A program made the position numbers and the translations under genes. This document shows, in pieces, positions 12,311 through 18,574 of a DNA stretch of 24,476 bases (position 1 is its first letter; every line of letters starts with the position of its first letter). The notes under the pieces are model-generated. The model saw only the letters and a program-made list of their open reading frames with translations, ran no database searches and was not told the origin of the DNA. Where the stretch lies: the IMG/VR virus record IMGVR_UViG_3300045738_000341, positions 1 through 24,476 of that record, one strand, 5' to 3'. Source of the stretch: a virus.

Positions 12311-12967
12311 ATGAGATACGATCCGAATAACTACGAAGACGTAGCCACTAGGCTACAGCGCATCCACACAGCCAACCCCAAGCTAAGGGTCTTAACAAAG
12401 ATTGCTTGGCATGATGACGAGTTCAACAAGGTATGCTTTAGGGCGTCCTTAATGGAGGGCGACACCGTGCTGGCCACGGGTTTCGCTATGGACTGGAAGG
12501 CAAAAGACAGGGGCGCTACTACTACCAACTGGGTTGAGACAGCCGAGACATCTGCCATAGGTAGGTGCATAGCTAACAGTAAGTATCAGGACAAGAACGC
12601 AGAGCGTCCGTCCAAGCAAGAGATGGAAGTTGCTGCCAGCAGGGCAGCCAAGCCTGAAGCCAAGCCTGAAGCCAAGCCTGAAGCCAAGCCTGAAGCCAAG
12701 CCTGAAGCCAAGCCTGAAGCCAAGCCTGAAGCCAAGCCTGAAGCCAAGCCTGAAGCCAAGCCTGAAGCCAAAGTATCCCCGCTCAAGGCCAAGCTGGCTC
12801 TGATAGTGGGGAAGAATTATTGGGCGGTGAACGGGTTCCTTACCGGACGGGGACACATCAAAGAAGGCCAGACATACATGGATGTGGCTGATGATTATGC
12901 TCAGTCTATTGTTAACTACCCGGCAAAGTTTCTTGCCATAGCCGTCTCTAACAATGCTAAAAGATAA
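12311..12967 (+). CDS. putative single-strand annealing or ssDNA-binding recombination protein with (KPEA)10 linker
   Basis: 218 aa. The N-terminal domain (1-110) contains NWVETAETSAIGRCIANSKYQ, matching the ETSA-x-GR-x-LA motif seen in phage ERF/annealing-type and ssDNA-binding proteins; the call rests mainly on this and on the neighbouring nucleases. Residues about 113-152 are ten copies of KPEA, a stiff charged linker, encoded by ten identical 12-bp repeats. A small C-terminal domain of about 65 residues follows. In phage recombination such a protein coats single strands produced by an exonuclease, here probably the next gene, and anneals them. It overlaps that gene by 14 bp. Confidence 0.65.
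   Translation: MRYDPNNYEDVATRLQRIHTANPKLRVLTKIAWHDDEFNKVCFRASLMEGDTVLATGFAMDWKAKDRGATTTNWVETAETSAIGRCIANSKYQDKNAERPSKQEMEVAASRAAKPEAKPEAKPEAKPEAKPEAKPEAKPEAKPEAKPEAKPEAKVSPLKAKLALIVGKNYWAVNGFLTGRGHIKEGQTYMDVADDYAQSIVNYPAKFLAIAVSNNAKR
12647..12766 (+). repeat. ten perfect 12-bp tandem repeats
   Basis: The unit GCCAAGCCTGAA is repeated ten times with no mismatch, encoding the (KPEA)10 linker. A decayed partial unit follows (GCCAAAGTATCC). Perfect identity implies recent expansion by slippage or recombination, so copy number probably varies between isolates. Confidence 0.97.
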
Positions 12968-14045
12968 GGAGAGGGGAGACCTCCCCAGTGCATCGGGAAT
13001 TTCCCGTGTTGTCGGATGCCCAGCATCACACAAGCTGGAGTCTTCCTGCCCTAAGCCGCCTGACAACCCTTGGGCAGCCAGAGGCACACGAATACACGGC
13101 TGCATGGATGGCAGTGTTAAACGCAGTGAGCTATCTGATGATGAACTCAGCGTAGTAAGTGAGCTTCAAGAGTATGACTCGCTCTTGTTCCACAAGGTGA
13201 CCAATGTTATCAGAGAGCATAGGTACTGGTATGAACACGAAGGGGAAAGGCTGTGGTCAGGGAAGCTGGACATAGCTGCAAGGTGTGAGGCCACCGGGAA
13301 CGGGATCGTTTGCAACTACAAGACAGGACGGGGGCAGGACAATGTCCGCTGGAATTGGCAGGCCAAGGCTGAGGCGGTTCTGTTCTGGCTGGAGTGGAGA
13401 GACCAAGGCATGGAAGAGGTGAGGTACTGCTTCGCCCAACCAGAATCCATATATGACCACGTACTGTGTCACACCTTTACCAAGGATGAGCTTGAGCGTG
13501 CAGAACGTGACATCAGGGAGGCGGTGCTTCTTGCTAAGTCTGACAAGGGGTGGCTTGACCCATCCGAAGATGCTTGCAGATGGTGTATCGCCAAGGCCGT
13601 ATGCCCTGCCCTCAAGTTCAAGATAGATTCCTACAAGGACATCCCTGTTAAACAGTTTGTTGACATGACCCCATCCGAGCGGGGCCATCAGTTGTCAAAG
13701 GCGCGAGAGGCCAAGGACGCATCGGCTAAGGTATATGAAATCTTGGCTGACACAACAAAGGAACTGTTTGCTGAAGACAAAGAGTCGGTGCGCGGATGGT
13801 ATATGTCCAGTGGCCGTGAGGTTAATTCCATTAGCTCAACCAAGGTTGCGCTGAAGCTGGCCACAAGCTACGGCATCCCGGCAGAGAAGTTCTATGAGCG
13901 TGCTTCCATTACTACGGCATCCATTGAAAGGCTGGTTGCCACACACCTAAAAGTCAAAGACCCCAAGCAGTGGGTCAAGGACAACTTCAACGCAGTCATC
14001 GTAAGCTCTAACGCCAGAGCATCATTGAAAGCTAGACGAAAATGA
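12954..14045 (+). CDS. RecB/Cas4-like PD-(D/E)XK exonuclease (DUF2800-like)
   Basis: 363 aa. The layout follows Cas4/AddB-type nucleases: early Cys22 (VVGCPAS), RGTRIHG (43-49), GKLDIA (103-108), the active-site strand IVCNYKTG (118-125) and a QAKAEA helix (136-141). Three later cysteines in CRWC..AVCPAL (about 211-220) could bind a 4Fe-4S cluster with Cys22. Such enzymes trim DNA ends for recombination. One oddity: the usual D/E two residues before Lys is Asn121 (N-Y-K). That may weaken metal binding unless another acid substitutes. It overlaps the annealing-protein gene by 14 bp and the next gene by ATGA. Confidence 0.82.
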   Translation: MLKDKERGDLPSASGISRVVGCPASHKLESSCPKPPDNPWAARGTRIHGCMDGSVKRSELSDDELSVVSELQEYDSLLFHKVTNVIREHRYWYEHEGERLWSGKLDIAARCEATGNGIVCNYKTGRGQDNVRWNWQAKAEAVLFWLEWRDQGMEEVRYCFAQPESIYDHVLCHTFTKDELERAERDIREAVLLAKSDKGWLDPSEDACRWCIAKAVCPALKFKIDSYKDIPVKQFVDMTPSERGHQLSKAREAKDASAKVYEILADTTKELFAEDKESVRGWYMSSGREVNSISSTKVALKLATSYGIPAEKFYERASITTASIERLVATHLKVKDPKQWVKDNFNAVIVSSNARASLKARRK

Positions 14046-14530
14046 ACGACAAAGACTGGGAGAAGTACCGGACACACATTAAAGACAGCGTGCCTGCTGT
14101 TTGGCGAGTGGTTAGGTTTCTTCTTTCACGCGGACACACCGTCCAAGTCCCCCCAACACACATTGCAACCAACAAGAATGACCGATTCAACATGAAGGAC
14201 AGCGGAGACTTCTTCCTTATCCAACGCTGTGAGGTTAAGCAGACAAGGCACACGTTCAACGGGCCTGATGACTGGCCCTACAGTGCTATCATAATCTGCA
14301 ACAAGAACTCCTTTGACAAAAGGACAGGGGCCAAACCTGCATACTATATCATACCATCATCCGACTTCCACTGCATGATTGTGCTAGATGTGGCAAAGAC
14401 AGAGAAGTATTGGTGGGCTGAGAAGAGAAGGGACAGCAGGTATGAGGATGTTGAGGAGATTTACTATATGATAGACAAGGGCAACCCAGATATTAGCTGG
14501 CAAACAATTCACGGAGACAGTCAAGCATGA
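14042..14530 (+). CDS. putative PD-(D/E)XK nuclease-like protein, unknown role
   Basis: 162 aa. SGDFFLIQRCEVKQ (54-67) has the spacing of a restriction-enzyme active site: Asp56 then Glu64-Val-Lys66. YIIPSSDFHCMIVLDV later fits a beta-strand of that fold. Nothing names a specific family. ATGA overlaps on both sides place it as the second of four consecutive genes with this kind of motif. It could be a nicking or repair nuclease, or a non-catalytic relative. Confidence 0.6.
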   Translation: MNDKDWEKYRTHIKDSVPAVWRVVRFLLSRGHTVQVPPTHIATNKNDRFNMKDSGDFFLIQRCEVKQTRHTFNGPDDWPYSAIIICNKNSFDKRTGAKPAYYIIPSSDFHCMIVLDVAKTEKYWWAEKRRDSRYEDVEEIYYMIDKGNPDISWQTIHGDSQA

Positions 14531-14994
14531 GACCACGATATGAAACAGCAACTGACCGCCTAGTGGAAGCCGAGGTGGCTGCCATGTTACGTGACCAGCA
14601 CCAGTTTGTATGCCACAAGCTGCCCATCTCATACAGGGTTGATTGGATAGTCTATGCACCGGGGTCGGTGGTGAACCCGAATAGGCTGCATGGATTCATT
14701 GAGCTAAAAGGGAGGAAGATTCCACGCAACCAATACCCCACACTGATTCTTTCCTTAGCCAAGTATGCAGCAGGCTGTGACCTTGCTCGCATTACCAACA
14801 CAGCATTCTGGGTGGCAGCAAGGTGGACAGATGGGGTTGGGTTCTGTCGTGTTGACGACCTTGTGGCGGACATACAGATGGGTGGACGCACAGACCGTGG
14901 GGATTCAGCAGACATTGAGCCTGTGATACACATCCCTATCAGTGAGTTTCAAGATGCACCGCTGCTGCCCACACAAGAGAAGGAATACCCATGA
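14527..14994 (+). CDS. putative PD-(D/E)XK nuclease-like protein, VRR-NUC or resolvase type
   Basis: 155 aa. The motif is Asp39 (YRVDWIVY), then Glu59-Leu-Lys61 (HGFIELKGR), preceded by a helix with Glu15. This is the order of small PD-(D/E)XK nucleases that act on branched or damaged DNA. A basic tract (KGRKIPRNQY) follows. It is ATGA-coupled to both neighbours. The specific family is not certain. Flanking genes suggest recombination or replication-fork processing. Confidence 0.62.
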   Translation: MRPRYETATDRLVEAEVAAMLRDQHQFVCHKLPISYRVDWIVYAPGSVVNPNRLHGFIELKGRKIPRNQYPTLILSLAKYAAGCDLARITNTAFWVAARWTDGVGFCRVDDLVADIQMGGRTDRGDSADIEPVIHIPISEFQDAPLLPTQEKEYP

Positions 14995-15344
14995 TCAATA
15001 GCAGAAGAAAGGGTGCGGCAGCAGAGCGTGCGTTTCGCGATGAGCTAAGGGCGGCTGGATATGCTGACGCCATACGTGGATGCCAGCACTCCGCCATTGG
15101 AGCGGACGGCGGAGCCGCACCTGATGTGAGGTGTGATAGCCTCAACAAGTTTCACTTTGAGGTGAAGCACAGGGAGCGCGGCGTGACCCGCAATGGGCTG
15201 GAGCAGGCAAGGCGTGACGCGAAGGATGAGCAGATACCAGTGTTTGCCTTCCGAAAGAACCATGCTGGCTGGCTTGTGGCTATGTCACTTGAGGATTTCT
15301 TTAAGATGGTGCGTGAACTACCAGATGAATTTCAAATACTGTAA
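14991..15344 (+). CDS. Holliday-junction-resolvase-like PD-(D/E)XK protein
   Basis: 117 aa. NSRRKGAAAERAF (3-15, Glu12), PDVRC (44-48, Asp45) and FHFEVKHRE (54-62, Glu57 and Lys59) reproduce the E...D...ExK arrangement of archaeal-type Hjc resolvases and related phage nucleases. VFAFRKN..WLVAMSLEDFF gives the last strand and helix of the fold. It would cut four-way junctions or similar branched DNA. The stop codon TAA (15342-15344) is the centre of palindrome copy 11. Confidence 0.75.
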   Translation: MINSRRKGAAAERAFRDELRAAGYADAIRGCQHSAIGADGGAAPDVRCDSLNKFHFEVKHRERGVTRNGLEQARRDAKDEQIPVFAFRKNHAGWLVAMSLEDFFKMVRELPDEFQIL

Positions 15345-15351
15345 CAGTATT
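15335..15351. promoter_or_regulatory. 17-bp palindrome, copy 11
   Basis: AATACTGTAACAGTATT, a fully symmetric variant in which both outer bases have changed together. The upstream stop TAA is its centre, and the next ATG (15359) is 8 nt beyond it, with no Shine-Dalgarno. Confidence 0.84.
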
Positions 15352-15358
15352 AAAAACA

Positions 15359-15730
15359 ATGAATGAACCTATAGATAAACCAGAAGGCGCAGCCGAAGGG
15401 GTCAAGTGTCCCGGCCCAACGGAGGCGTATTACATAGACCCTGAGCCAAGCTGGCCGGGGTTCATGTTCACGTTCCCTAATCAGTGGAGCGTATCAGTCC
15501 AGTGGGGGAGCGGCCACTACTGTGACCAAGGGAGAACCACGGCAGAGGTTGCCATATGGGACGCCGAAGGTGACTGGTACTACCATGATGCCCACAACAA
15601 TATGCTGAGGGTAGCAGACGAGGGGTCTACTGTGATCAATGAGGATGTGGATGCCCTTAGGCTGCTAAAGATTATGAACATCATGGCAGAGCAACCAAAT
15701 TTAAAAGGAGTAGACAATGGAGGAACTTAG
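15359..15730 (+). CDS. unknown phage protein
   Basis: 123 aa. There is an acidic N-terminus, then a beta-rich core with aromatic residues (FMFTFPNQWSVSVQWGSGHYC, about 33-53; WDAEGDWYY) and an acidic tail. The NQWSVSVQWG-x-G-x-YC pattern is familiar from small hypothetical proteins in other phages, but with no known function. It starts without a Shine-Dalgarno 8 nt after the palindrome and overlaps the helicase gene by 14 bp. It may be co-expressed with replication genes. Confidence 0.72.
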   Translation: MNEPIDKPEGAAEGVKCPGPTEAYYIDPEPSWPGFMFTFPNQWSVSVQWGSGHYCDQGRTTAEVAIWDAEGDWYYHDAHNNMLRVADEGSTVINEDVDALRLLKIMNIMAEQPNLKGVDNGGT

Positions 15731-17021
15731 ACTACCCCCCCACAACACTGACATGGAGGAAGGTCTGATCGGTTGCCTGATAGAAGACCCAAAGGAGGCG
15801 TTGTCATCCTTTGTTTCACAGCATCCGGGTAGCCGTGGTTATTTCTATGACATAAGGAACAAGATCGTCTACAACGCCATCCTTAAACTGCAAGATGACA
15901 GGCAGAACATAGATGTGCTTACGCTCACCAACCAGCTAAAGAAGGAGAACAATCTTGAGGATGCCGGGGGGGTCGCAAGGGTTTCCAACCTGCAAGACAT
16001 GACCCCTTCTCCAACCAACTGGCCGTACTATGCAGATGAGTTGCGTGCCTACTGGATCAAGAGGCAACTGATAGAGGCAGGGCATCGGGCTGTAAAGGAA
16101 GGCTATGAATCTGCTGATGCAAACAATGCGCTGGATGGTGTACAACGGGACATCCTACGCATTGCACAAGACAACGCAGGTTCCGGTGAGCGCAGCAACT
16201 CAGACCTAGTTAATGATTACATGGCGCGGGTAGAGGCTGGGCTGCTAGACCCAAGCTCCTTGCAGGGCATCTCATGTGGTTACGCTGACATAGACAGGCG
16301 CACATTAGGGATGCAACCAGCAAGCGTTACGATTGTTGCTGCCAGACCAAGCATGGGTAAGACATCCCTCGCCCTGTGCATGGCAAGAAACATGGCAGTA
16401 GACGCCAAGGAGCCAGTGGGCATCTTCAGTTTGGAGATGTCTGCTGAGTCCCTTATTGCTAGGCTTATCCACACAGAGGCTAAGGTTGGTAGGCTTGATG
16501 TTGCTGAGGCGATGGGGAAGATAGCATCAGCAGCAAGTACAATTGCCTCGGCTCCGGTACACATAGATGACCGCAGCGCCTTGTCGGTTCAGCAAATATC
16601 CGCTGCCGCCAGACGGATGAAGCAACAACACAACATCAAGGCGTTGTTCATAGATTACCTTCAGCTTATAAGGTCAACACGCGACAAGGGTTCACGCAAT
16701 GATGAGGTGGCAGAGATCAGCAACGGGCTGAAGTCTATAGCAAAGGAACTGCGTATCCCTGTGATTGTGTTGTCCCAACTCAGCCGACAGGTGGATAAGG
16801 ATTCCAGACCTCCCAAGCTTTCTGATCTTAGAGACAGCGGCGCGATTGAGCAGGATGCGGATGTTGTCCTCTTCATCTGGCGCGATCCGAACGTCACAGC
16901 AGTGGGCCGTGGAGTCCCAGTTGTTGTAAGCATAGATAAAAACAGAGAGGGGGAGAGCGGGGTAAAGGTTCCGCTTGTCTTCTTTAAGGATTACACAAGA
17001 TTTGAGAATGGAACTTTCTGA
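15717..17021 (+). CDS. dnaB: replicative DNA helicase, DnaB family
   Basis: 434 aa, close to the usual DnaB length. The N-terminal domain opens PPHNTDMEEGLIGCLIEDP. The C-terminal RecA-like domain has Walker A ARPSMGKTS (about 206-214), FSLEMSAESLIARLI, Walker B LFIDYLQLI, and VLSQLSRQVD...DLRDSGAIEQDADVVLFIWRD, all canonical. It forms the hexameric ring that unwinds DNA 5' to 3' at the fork. The ATG follows AAAAGGAG (15703-15710), a strong Shine-Dalgarno. No primase or loader is visible in the window. Confidence 0.95.
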   Translation: MEELRLPPHNTDMEEGLIGCLIEDPKEALSSFVSQHPGSRGYFYDIRNKIVYNAILKLQDDRQNIDVLTLTNQLKKENNLEDAGGVARVSNLQDMTPSPTNWPYYADELRAYWIKRQLIEAGHRAVKEGYESADANNALDGVQRDILRIAQDNAGSGERSNSDLVNDYMARVEAGLLDPSSLQGISCGYADIDRRTLGMQPASVTIVAARPSMGKTSLALCMARNMAVDAKEPVGIFSLEMSAESLIARLIHTEAKVGRLDVAEAMGKIASAASTIASAPVHIDDRSALSVQQISAAARRMKQQHNIKALFIDYLQLIRSTRDKGSRNDEVAEISNGLKSIAKELRIPVIVLSQLSRQVDKDSRPPKLSDLRDSGAIEQDADVVLFIWRDPNVTAVGRGVPVVVSIDKNREGESGVKVPLVFFKDYTRFENGTF

Positions 17022-17226
17022 AAAACCCCTTCTTGTTAACACGACACAGGCCGCCAAGCTGCTTGGAGTTAGTTTACCCTATGTCTCAGCACTTAAAAAA
17101 GCGGTGGGTTGTAGCGGCAGCCATAGGTTTAAGTTAGACTGGCTGACTGACTACCTAGACAAGCACCCTAACTTTAGGGTAAGGCAGAATGTCCCTGATA
17201 AAAAAACTAGACAAGCTCCCGCCTAA
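17008..17226 (+). CDS. excisionase-like winged HTH protein
   Basis: 72 aa from ATG 17008 (MELSEKPLL), overlapping the helicase stop by 14 bp; an earlier in-frame ATG at 16975 is less likely. VNTTQAAKLLGVSLPYVSALKKAVG..HRFKLDWLTDYLDKH has the layout of MerR/Xis-type helix-turn-helix domains (TTQAAKLLGVS..YV). Closeness to the integrase suggests a directionality factor, but it could be a transcription regulator. It overlaps the next gene by 38 bp. Confidence 0.7.
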   Translation: MELSEKPLLVNTTQAAKLLGVSLPYVSALKKAVGCSGSHRFKLDWLTDYLDKHPNFRVRQNVPDKKTRQAPA

Positions 17227-17503
17227 CCTTGTCCGTGTGATAGCACGGGACGGGGGGGTTGCTCTGTCCAACAAGGACATTGCGGACAGGTCTGGTATAG
17301 GCGTCAAGCGTGTTGGACAGATCAGCAAGATGACAACGTGGAGGAACCTCCAAATATCAGAGGCAGCCGCCTTTGCCTCAGCCTGTGGTGTAGACTTAGT
17401 GAACCAATCAAAGACTAGAAAGTATCTAATGCGTGGGCCTGCAATGGCTCACATAAAGAAGGCGGTCAACCGTGACTACCTTCTCTCACTCATTAAACTG
17501 TAA
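17189..17503 (+). CDS. HTH DNA-binding protein
   Basis: 104 aa. VALSNKDIADRSGIGVKRVGQISKMTTW (residues 24-51) is a helix-turn-helix (KDIADRSGIG..RV..I). LQISEAAAFASACGVDLVN follows. It may be a Cro/CI-like or recombination regulator; it is one of two HTH genes before the integrase and a candidate reader of the 17-bp palindrome. It overlaps the previous gene by 38 bp with a weak start context. Its stop TAA (17501-17503) is the centre of palindrome copy 12. Confidence 0.65.
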   Translation: MSLIKKLDKLPPNLVRVIARDGGVALSNKDIADRSGIGVKRVGQISKMTTWRNLQISEAAAFASACGVDLVNQSKTRKYLMRGPAMAHIKKAVNRDYLLSLIKL

Positions 17504-17510
17504 CAGTATA
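17494..17510. promoter_or_regulatory. 17-bp palindrome, copy 12
   Basis: TAAACTGTAACAGTATA, identical to copy 6, with the upstream stop TAA at its exact centre. It is 13 bp before the integrase ATG at 17523, without a Shine-Dalgarno. Confidence 0.85.
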
Positions 17511-17522
17511 ACCAACAAAAAC

Positions 17523-18410
17523 ATGGCTAGAAAAAAAACCAAAACGCTCCCCGAAATGATTAAGGAATACATGAACTGGAAGAAGTTGAACACATCGGAC
17601 AACACCATACGCACGTATGGAGTATACCTAAACAAGTTCAGCAATCATTGCTTCTCTCGGAAGCAGAACCCCACAAACCCGAAGTCGCTCCACTCATTCC
17701 TTGTGTGCTGCAAGGGTGCTGACGGCCAAGGCGGTGGCAAGGTTAAGGGAATAACCCTTAACGCCATACTCTCCTGTATAAAATCATTCTTCAAATACTT
17801 CGTGGAGTCCGGGCAGATGGACAGGAACCCTGCATCCATGATCCCACGGTTCAAGGAAGAGGCAGCTACAGTGGTTGGGTTCAACCCAACGGAAGCCAAG
17901 GCTCTGCTCAAGGCCAGTCACGACTCAGACAACTCCCACTACTGGACACCCATGATCTACTTGGGGTGGCATTATGGGATGAGGCTTGGTGACACTGCCT
18001 GCTTCCAAAGGCAGTGGGTGGACTGGGGCTTCAAACAAATCAAGTTCATCCCAATGAAACGTAAGCGCAGGGAGATCATACTCCCGCTTGTGTCGGACGT
18101 TGAGCTTGCGTTGTCAAAGGTTCCCTTTGATGACGGTAAATACTTCTTCCCTGTTGGGAGAGACCGCTATTACTTTCGCGGCACACTGGACAAGCAGTTC
18201 AAGGAGATAGTTATTGGTGCTGGGCTAAAGAAATCCCTGACGTTTCATTGCTTGAGGCATGGGGCAGCAACCCGTATGCTGAAGGCAGGCGTAAGGACAA
18301 CTACCATCACGGAAATTATAGGGTGGGAGAGTCCTGCAATGTTGCAACGCTACATAGACAGGGATGAGGCTGACATAAACAAAGCCCTGCAAGGCAGCAT
18401 AGCAGTTTAG
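17523..18410 (+). CDS. int: tyrosine recombinase / integrase
   Basis: 295 aa from ATG 17523; an upstream in-frame start would read through the palindrome and is rejected. Residues 8-105 are a core-binding (SAM-like) domain. The catalytic set is complete: Arg154 (GMRLGD), Lys about 180 (PMKRKRRE), His242..Arg245 (HCLRHG), Trp268 in the second-histidine position (IIGW) and nucleophile Tyr277 (LQRYIDRDE). Such enzymes integrate or excise phage DNA or resolve multimers. The N-terminal arm-binding domain is short, so a XerC-like resolution role is possible. No att core could be identified nearby. Confidence 0.92.
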   Translation: MARKKTKTLPEMIKEYMNWKKLNTSDNTIRTYGVYLNKFSNHCFSRKQNPTNPKSLHSFLVCCKGADGQGGGKVKGITLNAILSCIKSFFKYFVESGQMDRNPASMIPRFKEEAATVVGFNPTEAKALLKASHDSDNSHYWTPMIYLGWHYGMRLGDTACFQRQWVDWGFKQIKFIPMKRKRREIILPLVSDVELALSKVPFDDGKYFFPVGRDRYYFRGTLDKQFKEIVIGAGLKKSLTFHCLRHGAATRMLKAGVRTTTITEIIGWESPAMLQRYIDRDEADINKALQGSIAV

Positions 18411-18574
18411 TTGGATAGGTTGGGAACGTGGGCGCAGTGTCCGCTAAGGATGGGGCTTATTGTCTTTCTCCCTGTCCTGTTGTTAAAGCACTGACCGTCT
18501 TGGAAATTCCCGATAGGGTAAGCACGGAGTTTTAGCGGGTTTTCGCCACGCCTCTGCCCTAGCCTATCTTTACA
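18411..18574. other. convergent intergenic region; possible attachment or terminator site
   Basis: The + strand half ends here and meets the - strand giant gene tail to tail. CCGCTAA (18441-18447) can pair with TTAGCGG (18532-18538), the latter followed by GTTTT. With an 84-nt loop it is a poor terminator. No clear U-tract hairpin, tRNA fragment or direct repeat marks an att core. No 17-bp palindrome is present. Confidence 0.4.

Noticed and set aside
168-17510. LexA-type SOS boxes
   Set aside because: The arms CTGT and ACAG match, but their spacing is one base here against eight in the E. coli LexA box, so host LexA is unlikely to be the reader.
17472-17522. Earlier in-frame starts for the integrase and for the genes at 1858, 2345, 5969, 8242 and 11562
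   Set aside because: The extensions read through the palindrome or the upstream gene and encode no conserved sequence; the downstream ATGs fit overlaps and spacing.
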